From NCBI GenBank assembly GCA_963580455.1, contig OY756970.1, positions 13,950,001-14,014,000 of the forward strand: a stretch of 64,000 nt of DNA. The letters are read 5' to 3'. The notes under the pieces are model-generated. The model had not been told where the DNA came from. It ran no database searches and worked only from the letters and a program-made list of their open reading frames with translations. Each line of letters starts with the position of its first letter. Positions within the stretch are counted from its first letter, which is position 1. Source of the DNA: Euonymus europaeus (Eukaryota; Streptophyta; Magnoliopsida; Celastrales; Celastraceae). Position numbers and translations under genes: made by a program. Positions 24,204-34,747 of the stretch are shown in pieces.

Positions 24204-25856
24204 AAGAGCACATACAATAAAGACATACAATTGTCTTCATTAACTTTTCAATTGAGTACCATCTTTATTATACAAAAGTAGTTACACATATTTATCTGTA
24301 TCAACGAAACACACTTCCCAATACAATTTTTTCATTTCACATTAGTCAAGTCACTAATATTTCATTCTTCCAGTCTTTTTTCACTAAAAAAAATATTGAG
24401 TCTCACCTCTATCATGCAAAAGTCAAATCATATATTGAGTCACATCAACAAAAAATATCGTCCAATTACAGCCACATTAATAAAAACACACATTCTCAAA
24501 CATTATCTCCTCCCCATTAACTTCTTATCATTGTATGTACCCTATGCCCTAAAAAATAATTTCAATATAGTAATAGTAACATACCCAAGCCAGAGAAATT
24601 AGACACTTAAATCAAAGAACAACGAAAAACAACATTGAGATACTCTCGAATAACACCGGGACATACCCGTAGAATGCTTATCATCAAATGAATTCAAATA
24701 GGATAAATAAAAAACTAACCAACACAAAACGATTTGGATCAAGATTCTTGTCTTTTCCTTCGAAAGACGTGACATTCGAGAAACCGATCTTCACTAGATC
24801 TAGGAGTCTCATCACTTTCCACTTTCCATTTTCCACCATGAATTTATTTATCGCTTTTATTTATTTTATTTTACAGTGGTTAAGTTTCATAAGAAACTTA
24901 TATATCTTGTGAAATTATTCTAATTGGATTTATTTTTTAAAGAATTTTATATTACAATACTAATGAATATTTATTTATAGAGAAAATAAAGAACAAAAAA
25001 TAACTATTGACATATTGTGATCCTCAGTCAAGAAATGACAACTATATTCATATGAATATTGATAAGGTAACAATTTAATAAACTTTGCAGCGACAAGACT
25101 TAAAAGAGATAAAAGTAGGGTGAATGTGCATGAAGCAAAGTCACAAAGCATGTTTGCAACTTCACATGTTGCGTGTAAAAGTGTGTTTCTAAGTTGTGCA
25201 AGCAAATGACAATCAAGAGTACCAAACGTGGTGGTTCTTGTGGGACACGCTGCCCCTGAATTGACACACATATACACACGTACGACGATTCTCAAGTTTA
25301 GTACCCCGCACATAAAATTTGAAGCAGATATCATATTGGTCATTGGATAGGGTGTACTTGCGGGTGCAGATGCAGTATACATACATATATACACACACAC
25401 ATGATAATTTTCTAGTGCGGCATCCCATACATAAAATAACTATAGTACTAGGCCTGTACAAGGCTGATAAAACCACATTATTTATGAAAGTTTGAACAAC
25501 ATTAGAGCATCATGAAGTTATTCAAAGAAATATTTTCCCAAAAGCCTCCAAGGTTTATCTGCAGGTTTGACAAGATGTTTTAGCTTTATCCTTCTCTACA
25601 TTTAGGCTATTGCTAAATACAGGTTATATTTTACTTCTACAGACCTATGCCTATGCCGGTAAAACTGATAAATGTCTAATCAAGTCTTTTTTGAAAGGGT
25701 AGTGGTAAACGGACCCTCCCTCCCCTATACCCTACCCAAACCCTCCCCCTATATTATTATTGTTTTTATGATTATGACATAAAGTAACTGATTTGACTAA
25801 CATTAAATAATATAATTGACTGACAAAAAGAAGGAATCTCAGCAGCCGGTACATAA
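24204..25856. other. AT-rich intergenic region
   Basis: No gene recognised. Short frames on both strands (for example 24975-25400 minus) have no domain and overlap simple (AC/AT) sequence around 25380-25400. A 39-bp motif at 25656-25694 recurs in the same orientation at 28806-28849, on the far side of the first transposase gene. Confidence 0.55.
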
Positions 25857-25934
25857 CTTTCCCATCTTTTAAAGGTAGGCGAAAAACTCTCCACAAAGGC
25901 AACTGGCACCAAAAAAATAGAATGTCCGTTCAAA

Positions 25935-27608
25935 TTGAAAGGAAGAAAAATGAAGAAAGACGATGATTGGATGGTTGAGGTGGTTTGTTCAACTCATAAT
26001 CATGCGCCTGCAGTATATATGGAGGGACATCCATATCCTGGACGACTTTCTGAATCTGAAATTCAACTGATGGTAGACATGTCAGAGCAACATGCGAAGC
26101 CCCGGGACATATTGTCGGAGTTGAAGAAACGAGATCCTAACAACGTGTCAACTATCAGAACAATATATAATGCACGGTTGAAGCACCAACATGCACGAAA
26201 AGCTGGTAAATCACAGATGCAGACCGTTATGTCATTTCTATATGACAAAGGCTACTTTTTCGATACTCGGGCAAACAGTATAACCAATGAGCTCGAAGAT
26301 CTATTCTTCGCACATCCAAGCTCATTACAGTTTTTTCGTGCATTTCCGAATGTGTTACTGATGGATGCGACTTATCAAACCAACAGGTACGGATTGCCTC
26401 TCCTTGAAATTGTTGGTGTTAGTTCAACGAGACAGACATTTTGCATTGCATTCGCATACTTAAACTCGGAAAAAGAGTCAAATTATACTTGGGCATTGGA
26501 ATGTCTGAGGTCATCAATGCATGGCTCTTCTGAACCACGGGTGATTGTGACAGACAGAGAACTGGGGCTTATGAAAGCTTGTGCTAAGGTATTCCCCAAT
26601 TCTATGAAATTACTTTGTAGATGGCACATCTACCAAAATATTTTGACCAGGTGTAGGCCATCAATACAAGACAAGAGAGATTGTGATGCCTTTTACAACA
26701 TGTGGACTACGGTGCTTGAATCTGCAAATGAGAGCGACTACGTTCGCAATTTGGCACGCCTAGAAGAGGTATTACAAAAGTTTCCAGCAGTGATTAATTA
26801 TCTTAAAAGTGTTTGGCTGACACCATATAAAGAGATGTTTGTATCTGCATGGACTGATAGATGTATGCATTTCGGAAATCAGACTACTAATAGAGTTGAA
26901 AGTCAACATGCTAAGCTAAAACGATATTTAAGCTCTTCAAAGTCAGACCTGGAGAGATCTGTTATGTGGATTCATCGGGTTATCCAGTCTCAGGACACCG
27001 CTATCAAAGCTAGCATTGAGCGAAGCAGGACTATCGTCCAACACCGATTCAATATACCGCACCTCAGTGATTTATGTGTTTTTGTTTCAATAGAGGCATT
27101 GCATCTCATCTTGATGGAGTTTGAGCGATCTAAAAATGTCAGAAGGTCTTCCAACGATTGCGGATGTCAATTTCGTATGAGTTATGGACTACCTTGTGCT
27201 CACGAACAGGCTATAATGGTGAGTGAACGTCGCTCTATACCACTTGAAGCCATTGATAAATTTTGGAGAAAGCTTGATATATTGCCATGTGAGTCAGTAG
27301 AAGAGGATGATATCGACTGTAGTGCTGATGTACAGATGTTCACCGAATATTTCAAGCAGGAAACGAAGCCTGTTAAAATGAGTTGGTTAAGGAAGCTGAG
27401 GAAGATAATCAAACCTTCGACAACATCCCTCCGTCAACCAGCTGTGAAGACAAACACTCGAGGGCGTCCCAACACAAAGAAAAAAATAGCGACCTCCACC
27501 AGTCCTAATAGAGCTGCATCCGAATTTGTTGGGAATGATTTCATTCATCCGCGTGAACTTGGCAGGCATAGTACCTCATCTGCACGGCCCAACTCTAAAA
27601 TTTTTTAG
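25935..27608 (+). CDS. Mutator-like (FAR1-related) transposase, copy 1
   Basis: The frame begins within the end of a FAR1-type DNA-binding domain (CPFKLKGRK, then VCSTHNH). The open frame actually extends up to 25857, and no ATG precedes the homology, so an upstream exon is missing or unrecognised. The MULE transposase domain follows: LLMDATYQTNRYGLPLLEIV (about residues 140-160), VIVTDRELGLMKA, CRWHIYQNI, then TNRVESQHAKLKRYL. A SWIM zinc site is present as CGCQFRMSYGLPCAH. A Lys/Ser-rich linker ends at a TAG (27606-27608). The same frame continues after that single stop into the OTU domain at 27687-28340, so the two were probably one protein. Confidence 0.85.
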   Translation: MKGRKMKKDDDWMVEVVCSTHNHAPAVYMEGHPYPGRLSESEIQLMVDMSEQHAKPRDILSELKKRDPNNVSTIRTIYNARLKHQHARKAGKSQMQTVMSFLYDKGYFFDTRANSITNELEDLFFAHPSSLQFFRAFPNVLLMDATYQTNRYGLPLLEIVGVSSTRQTFCIAFAYLNSEKESNYTWALECLRSSMHGSSEPRVIVTDRELGLMKACAKVFPNSMKLLCRWHIYQNILTRCRPSIQDKRDCDAFYNMWTTVLESANESDYVRNLARLEEVLQKFPAVINYLKSVWLTPYKEMFVSAWTDRCMHFGNQTTNRVESQHAKLKRYLSSSKSDLERSVMWIHRVIQSQDTAIKASIERSRTIVQHRFNIPHLSDLCVFVSIEALHLILMEFERSKNVRRSSNDCGCQFRMSYGLPCAHEQAIMVSERRSIPLEAIDKFWRKLDILPCESVEEDDIDCSADVQMFTEYFKQETKPVKMSWLRKLRKIIKPSTTSLRQPAVKTNTRGRPNTKKKIATSTSPNRAASEFVGNDFIHPRELGRHSTSSARPNSKIF

Positions 27609-27686
27609 CACGATTTTTTCCAATCTCATGAGCCAGGGAGACACAGTTGCTCGTCCATTTACAATACTGAATCACTATCTACGCAA

Positions 27687-28340
27687 ATGAGTGCGGGTCC
27701 AAGAAATGTGAACTACTCTATTCATGCATATGTTGATCAGTTTCCAGCTGTACTGCATCCTTATATTAGGGAAGTACGAGATGTAAGAGCGGATGGAAAT
27801 TGCGGTTTTCGGTCGATAGCTGTTTCTCTTGGTCTTGGGGAAGATGCGTGGCCTAATGTCCGATATAATTTGATGGCAGAGTTGGACACATTTTGGGGAC
27901 AATATATTGAAATACTAGGCGGTGAGGATAGGGCAAACAGTGTAAGAAGCTCACTGAACTTCTTTCAAATGGATGTTCAAGCACCATTTGAGTATTGGAT
28001 GGCAATACCAGACATGGGACTGCTGATTGCATCCACATACAATGTTATACTGCATGTTCTTAGTGATAGAGGGAGCTCGACTTACTTACCGCTTCGTACA
28101 ATCCCTCCACCACTCTGTCAGCACTACGCTATTGCTATTGGACATGTAAATGGTAATCACTTCGTTCAGGTTGGTTTGATAGGAGATTATCCAATGCCTC
28201 CCATTACACCAGAATGGGTTCACTGTAGGCATGCTTGCGCATCTGCATGGGCTACTCCATATGCGGAGCGGTTTAATGCATATATGCAGTCAGTACGATC
28301 CATGTTTCCTTCCAATAAAGTTATTAATGTAATCGATTAA
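27687..28340 (+). CDS. OTU-type cysteine protease domain, C-terminal partner of copy 1 transposase
   Basis: A 217-codon frame in the same phase as the transposase and separated from it by one TAG and 26 codons. ADGNCGFRSIA supplies the Asp and Cys of an OTU active site near residue 37, and GNHFVQV supplies the catalytic His near residue 157. OTU proteases usually remove ubiquitin. Here the role is unknown; linkage to a transposase suggests it serves the element. The ATG at 27687 may not be used if the stop is read through or spliced out. Confidence 0.8.
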   Translation: MSAGPRNVNYSIHAYVDQFPAVLHPYIREVRDVRADGNCGFRSIAVSLGLGEDAWPNVRYNLMAELDTFWGQYIEILGGEDRANSVRSSLNFFQMDVQAPFEYWMAIPDMGLLIASTYNVILHVLSDRGSSTYLPLRTIPPPLCQHYAIAIGHVNGNHFVQVGLIGDYPMPPITPEWVHCRHACASAWATPYAERFNAYMQSVRSMFPSNKVINVID

Positions 28341-29092
28341 TTTTATAAATATATATATATGCAACAATCAACTTATTTCACTTTTTTTTACATAATACAA
28401 TTAAAATATATTAAAAAGTCATATAATAATTTGTTGCATTTCATGGGACAAAAACCTATAGGTGGGAGCCACAAATATAATCAATAGAATTAAACAATAT
28501 TGAAAAATTTGTAATGTCAAATTTGGGACCCGCAAATATTATTAAAGGAATGATGACATATACTTAAAAGAATTAAAAACATAAAATGTCAAATTAGTGT
28601 TGTTTTCCTCACCTATGTTAAGGACCCGCAAATATTATTAAAGGAATGATGACATATACTTAAAAGAATTAAAAACATAAAATGTCAAATCAGTGTTGTT
28701 TTCCTCACCTATGTTAAGGGGGGGTTTGGAATAGGGATGGGTTCCTTTATAAAATCCCTTTTTGAAATAAAGTTTCCGTTGCTGCATGGAGAAAGCTAAG
28801 TACGGCCGGCAAAAATTGATAATAGTCTAATCAAGTCTTTTTTTTTTAACTAAAGTTTTCGTTGTTGTTGCTGCCAATTGTGCATGGATAAGGTTAAGTA
28901 GGGCCCACAATAATGATAAAACTACTCTCAAGTCTCAATATCTATCGCCATCTCATAATAATGATTCATCTTATATTTGGAGATGAGACAATGGCCCGCA
29001 CACGTGAAATTTATTGTAAAATAAAAGAAATTAAATAAAAAGCAATCTCAAATAGTTTTTATTCAGTAAAAGAAATTAAACCACCAAACAAA
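28341..29092. other. Spacer between the two convergent transposase-OTU genes, with tandem duplications
   Basis: Contains a near-perfect 96-bp tandem duplication (28526-28621 and 28622-28717). After it come two looser copies of a roughly 80-bp unit (about 28770-28848 and 28852-28940). No gene is apparent; 3-prime ends of both flanking genes must lie here. Confidence 0.75.
28526..28717. repeat. 96-bp tandem duplication, two copies
   Basis: Units 28526-28621 and 28622-28717 both begin GGACCCGCAAATATT and end CACCTATGTTAA. I see one difference (TTAG versus TCAG). Confidence 0.9.
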
Positions 29093-30735
29093 CTAATTAG
29101 AATCTAAATTCACATTGGGCTGTGATACTTTTGATGGATTCCGTATCAGTCTATAATCTTGAAAATTTTGTTCATAAAATAAAGCCCACTGTGCCGCACA
29201 TTGATGCCTAAATGCGCCCCATTGAGGCATGATTGGAGGCATTGGAGAATTAGGAACCAAGGATATCTCCACAAAATGGTTCTGGTTAACATGTCCGATA
29301 CATATGACACGTTGTTGTGATGGTGATGGTGATGGTGGTGGTGGGGCAGACCGCAAAGGAAGAAACGTTAAGGATTGTGATTGACTTAATACAATGCAAA
29401 CAACATTGTAGCATGATGCAATCAAGTGACCCATGTCTGGCAAATTCATCCAACGTACCACCGGTGCTGACCTGTATATCTCAAAAAATGTCAGTGATTG
29501 TCTTATAAAAGCAAACCTTTCCCAGTTTCCATACAAGGATGCATATTCATCAGCATTGTTGTTCAACTCAGTTAGCATATCATATCTTACATGGGTCCAT
29601 GCATTTTCACCTTCTTCCATTTGCAATGCCAATGCAACACTGCGAAAACCACAATTTTCATCACCAATGACATCAGTCACAGATAGAATATATGGATGCA
29701 TATGACTTGGAAACTGGTCAATGTAGATTGAAATACTGTAGATTCTCTCATTCATAGAACCAGTATGCAATCTGTCATCGATTGAACTAGTATGCATTCT
29801 CTCATCGACCGAAACCCTCCGTGTTGATGAAAACTGCGGGACATTGAAAGTCGATGAACAACTGTGTCGGCTTCTGAATACTGGAGAATCATTAGCCTCG
29901 GCATATTTAGTACCGGTAGAATTTCGTCCAACATTTGATTCAACCTTTTTCTTTGAATCGAACCTGTCACGACTTTGCTTCTTCACTTTTGGCTCTGCAA
30001 GTAAAGTGGATGAAGGGTTGATAATTTCACGTAATTTCTGTAACAATCGAAATTTAACAGGTCTCGATTGTTTTTTAAACTTTTCAGTGAACATTTCAAC
30101 CTCAATATTGCAATTTATATCATCATCCTCCAATGTAGTGACGGGCTTGAAGTTCAGCTTCCTCCAGAATGGATCAATCAAAGATAGGGGAATTGGACGA
30201 CCTTCCACCTTGAACATAGAGATCTCATGTGCGCAAGGCAAGCCATGAGTCAATTTAATTTGACAACCACATAGGCTAGGATAATGACCAACATTATTAG
30301 AACGTTTTACCTCTGCCAAAATATGATATAATGCAGCAGTTGATACAGAACCTCGTAGTTCGTTGAATATTGAAGTTCTGAAATCATGTTGCACAAAATT
30401 GATACTTTTTTCGAGTGATGCTTTGATAGAAGTGGATTGTGCGTCCAAAAGACTGTGAACCTGTGACCAGACGGACACAAGATTTCCCCTTGAATTTTGT
30501 AAATATTTCTTCAACTTTCCATGTTGGCTTTCAGCTCGATTTGTAGTTCTGTTGCCAAAATGCATCGATTTATTACTCCAAGCAGCAACAAATTTCTCTT
30601 TATATTTATCCAGCCACACTGATTTGATATACTTTATTGCTCTTGGATACCTGGGGAATAAGTGTTCCATACATAAGTCAATGCATTTGAACGATGAATA
30701 AGCTAAAATTATAAATGAGAATTTTGTGGATAGAT
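29093..30735 (-). pseudogene. Mutator-like transposase (C-terminal part) fused to an OTU domain, copy 2, 5-prime truncated
   Basis: A minus-strand frame ending at 29093. The homology starts at YPRAIKYIKSVWLDKYKEKF, matching copy 1 about 280 residues into its protein. The first half of the transposase (DNA-binding domain and most of the catalytic core) is absent. TNRAESQHGKLKKYL and the SWIM site CGCQIKLTHGLPCAH remain. Then, without a stop, comes an OTU domain: GDENCGFRSVA with Asp and Cys, and NQNHFVEI with His. A TTCCCCAG/GTATCC sequence near 30650 could be a splice acceptor. The residues ahead of it (30650-30769) do not match copy 1, and decayed gypsy integrase begins at about 30750 on the other strand. 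The copies are clearly diverged paralogues facing each other. Confidence 0.8.
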
Positions 30736-30752
30736 ACCTGTGAAAACACAAT

Positions 30753-31104
30753 GTTCCTAAAACAATCACGTCTGATCGAGAAACTAAGTTTTTGAGTAAC
30801 TTTTGGGTTACCTTATGGAGGATGTTTGGAACTAAATTGAACAGGAGTACTATAGTTCACGAGCAAACTGATGGTCAAATAGAGTTCAATAATAGAACTC
30901 AGGTTAATATGGTGCGAAGTGTCTGTGGAGATAAGCCAAAACATTAGGATTTTGCGCTACCACAGTTGGAGTTTGCTTGTAATAGTACAATTCGTAGTGT
31001 CACAAGTAAATCTCCTTTTGTTGTCACATATACTATTGTTCCTAGTCATGTTGTTGATTAGGTGAAGCTGACTGGACGTCTAAGAGTTAGTGTTGCTGTA
31101 GAGG
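30753..31104 (+). pseudogene. Ty3/gypsy integrase fossil, part 1
   Basis: The plus strand encodes [18 protein letters not shown], then [15 protein letters not shown] (equivalent to HPQTDGQTEVVNRT) and DFALPQLEFACNS, with stop codons. This is a gypsy integrase core. It is cut at 31105-31109 by the copia element and resumes at 36075. Confidence 0.8.
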
Positions 31105-31109
31105 GTATG

Positions 31110-31362
31110 TGAAGAATTTGAACACAAGTTAATGATGAAAAATACTTGTATATTTCGTATATCTGGAACAATGTACAAGGGTTGTATAAATAGGAAAGGA
31201 GAGAGTTACAGATGAGCCACAATCTCCTCCTATGAATTAGCCTAACTACAGGCTGTTACATCAATCAAGCTTAATTAGAATATTGGCATTAAAGAGACGT
31301 ATATATCCACATATCAACCTCCATATTTATCTCCAATACAACTACCATATTTATCTCCAATA
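31110..31362 (-). repeat. Copia LTR (3-prime in element sense)
   Basis: A 253-bp repeat identical to 35822-36074 apart from two bases. Directly inside it, the element strand has the purine tract CTTGAGGGGGAG (31363-31374), the expected priming site for plus-strand DNA. Confidence 0.95.
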
Positions 31363-31462
31363 CTCCCCCTCAAGCTGGATCAAGAGGATTGAGAGATCCA
31401 AGCTTGCCTAATAATCGATTAAATTGCGCAGATGATAACATTTTTGTAAAAACATCCGCCAA

Positions 31463-33121
31463 CTAATCTGAGCTCCGCACATAATGAGTTTGAATTATCT
31501 TCGACTGAACTTGTTGCCTAATATAATGACAATCCACTTCGATGTGTTTTGTGCGTTCGTGAAACACAGGATTGGAGGCAATATGCATGGCTGCCTGATT
31601 ATCACAAAAAAGCTTCATAGGAATAGTACTGGTAAAACCCAAATCAGCAAGAAGATGACGAACCCAAATTAATTCACAAGCAGCCGAAGCCATTGCGCGA
31701 TACTCAGCTTCAGCACTAGAACGGGCAACGACGTGTTGTTTCTTACTCTTCCAAGAAACTAAATTTCCACCAACAAACATACAATAACCCGTAGTAGAGC
31801 GACGATCAAGCGAATTTCCTGCCCAATCAGAATCAGTGTAGCCAATAATATTCAAGTGTCCATGATGACTCATAAGTATGCCTCGTCCAATGGTACCTTT
31901 TAGATAGCGCAAGATGCGCTTGACAATATTCAAATGATGAACAATAGGAGAATGCATAAATTGACTGACAAGACTTACTGCGAAAGTGATGTCTGGCCGA
32001 GTGATCGTCAAATAAATCAGCTTACCAACAAGTTGTTGGTAGTAACTAGGATTGTGAAGAGCTTCACTGGAATCTGCAAGCCGCAACTTGCTATCTAAAG
32101 GTGTGGCAGCAGGTTTTGATTTCAACATATCTATATCGTGCAATAGATCCAAAATATATTTGCGTTGATTCAAAAACAAACCTTTCTTGGATGCAGCCAT
32201 TTCGATGCCTAGAAAATATTTCAAGGGTCCAAGATCTTTAATAGGAAATTGTTTTTGAAGAGCACACTTCAAGGTAGAAATCGATGCTTCATTGTTGCCT
32301 GTAATGATGAGATTGTCCACATAAATAAGCACCATCAATTTTGTACTAGAAGTAAGCTTAATGAACAATGAAGAATCGACGGAGCTGCGGTGAAAACCAA
32401 GAGCTTGGAGGGCAGTGCTTAATTTAGCATGCCAAGCACGAGGGCTTTGTTTCAACCCATAAATAGATTTGTGAAGCCGACAAACAAGATTAGGAGTAGC
32501 ACTCTGGGGATGCCCCGGTGTAAGTTTCATGAACACTTCTTCTTCTAAATCTCCATGCAAAAATGCATTTTTTACGTCCATTTGAGAAAAGGACCAGCCT
32601 TGATTAATAGCCACAGATAAGAGAACCCGTACAGTGGTCATTTTGGCAACCGGTGCAAACGTTTCCTTGTAGTCGACACCAAACTGCTGGGTAAATCCTT
32701 GCGCAACAAGGCGAGCTTTGTGCCTTTCAACAGACCCATCCGAATTAAACTTGGTCTTAAACACCCAACGATTTCCAACAGCATGTTTCCCATTCAGAAG
32801 AGGAACCACACTCCATGTTTTGTTTTCATCAAGAGCTTTGAGCTCATCTGTCATTGCTTGACGCCAGATTGCTTGAGAATTAGCCTCCTGAAAGTTACGA
32901 GGTTCATGAGCCATGGTAAGAGCTGTCAAAAAAGTTGCATGAGATGAATACAAGCGGTTATAACTGAGACATTTGTCAACTGGATATCGTGCGACATAAG
33001 TCACAAAATCATACAACTTCGAGGGAGGGTGACGAGCGCGGGCAGGATTGCGTCGTGGGGTAGATGGTGAACCATGATCATTAGCTTCATCCAGGACTGC
33101 TGATGGAGATGAAACATCCAA
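31463..33121 (-). pseudogene. Copia reverse transcriptase-RNase H segment of pol
   Basis: In frame with the integrase segment upstream. It contains NRWVFKTKFNSDGSVERHKA, the DVKNAFLHGDL block and, at the catalytic centre, YVDN (Asn codon 32312-32314) where the family has YVDD. RNase H follows with YTDSDWAG, SSAEAEYRA and DNQAA. The frame stops at THYVRSSD with TAG (31463-31465). The normal continuation (LADVFTKML) is still readable downstream, so the stop is premature by about 35 codons. Confidence 0.92.
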
Positions 33122-33127
33122 AGATTG

Positions 33128-34747
33128 CTAGACAGACAACTCGCTAGAATGCAACTCAGTAGGTTCAGAAGGACCTGTAGAAGACTGAACTGGCACAACT
33201 CCTGGGCTTGGATTAGTGACTTCAAAAGAACGAATCACTGGTTGAGTCGGAGGAGGCTGATGAGGCTGCAGAGCCTGTAACTCTGATGCACAAGCTGAGG
33301 CGTTAGTATGTAAAATCTCTGTGGATGGAAGCGGCACAGATGGCAAGAAAGTCTCCCCCTGGTTGGAAGAAGCATAATATGGCATAGTTTCAAGAAATCG
33401 AACATCTCTGGAGATAAAGAGCTTCCTGGAGTGTGGATCATAGCATTTGTAGCCTTTTTGGGTTGTGGAATATCCCAAAAAAACACATTTCACAGCTCGG
33501 GAATCAAGCTTATCACGTCGATTCGCCTGCATATGCACAAAACATGTACATCCAAAAATCTTCAAGTGAGAAAAATCAGGCCTTTTACCTTGTAATACTT
33601 CAAGAGGAGCCTTGAAATTGAGCACTTGGCTGGGGAGACGATTAATAAGATAAGTCGCAATAAGTATCCCATGAGACCAAAAATACTTTGGAACATGCAT
33701 TTGAAGCATTAGTGCTCGAGTTTTTTCAAGAATATCACGATTTTTTCGTTCGGCAACCCCGTTTTGCTGGGGCGTACCAACACAGCTAGTTTGATGTAGA
33801 ATGCCATTAGACAATAAATATTGCATCATGTCATGAGACATAAACTCGGTGCCATTATCAGATCGAAAGATTTTAATAGAAGTGGAAAATTGCGTACGAA
33901 TCAATGAATGAAAATCTTTGAAACAATACAAAACTTCACTTTTGGTTTTTAATAAGTAGACCCAAGTAACCCCAGAGAAGTCATCAATAAAAGTTACAAA
34001 ATACTTATAACCATCAAGAGAAGTAGAAAATGGTCCCCAGACATCGGAGTGAACAAGTTCGAATGCCTGGGTGGTTCTAGATAACGAGGAAGAAAAAGGT
34101 AGCCTAGTGGATTTTAAAAAAAAACATGTCTCACAAGTGAGAGAGTCCTTAACCAAAGCTGGCATTATTTTGCTAAGAGCGAAATCAGATGGGTGTGCTA
34201 GACGTTGGTGCCATATACGATGATCAGAAGATGAATTCACACCAACTTGAAGTGCTGTAGAAACTTGAGGATTTGAACTGAAGTAATATAGACCATGTAA
34301 GAAGAAACCTTCACCAATCGTCTTCGTGGAAACGGGGTCCTGAAAAATCACCTGAGAAGGAGTGAATATGACATGACAATTTAGAGTAGATGCTATTTGA
34401 CGAACTGAAAGGAGTTGAAGTGGGAAGGAGGGAACATATAAAGCATGAGACTCTACCTTTTTCGAAACAATTTTGAGCTTACCCTTACCCAAGACAGGAA
34501 CACCCTTTCTGTTGGCTATTGACACATACGTAGGAGAAGAAATTTTTTCAAAACAATGCAAACCAGACAATTTATTTGTGATATGATCTGTGGCACCAGA
34601 ATCAATGACCCAAAGATCATGCACAACACTATTATCTAAGGCAGTCATAAAAGCTGTAGAAATACCTTCGCTAGCCTCAGGATTGCAATCAGATTTTTCC
34701 AAGAACCCAGCAAAAATGAGTAAGAAGGGCAGCGGACTGACCATCAC
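33128..34747 (-). pseudogene. Copia protease-integrase segment of pol
   Basis: This frame overlaps gag by 59 bp in another phase because of the one-base insertion at 34712-34716. It contains the protease DSGATDHIT site, the integrase zinc site (HQRLAH to CETC), catalytic HSDVWGPF, RSDNGTEF and PQQNGVAERKNR. It ends in TAG at 33128-33130, after which the same frame continues into RT, so this is one nonsense change inside pol. Confidence 0.9.

Noticed and set aside
24975..25476. Overlapping 141- and 87-codon minus-strand frames rich in Cys and Tyr
   Set aside because: They run across TACATATATACACACAC-type simple sequence; residue richness comes from the repeat.
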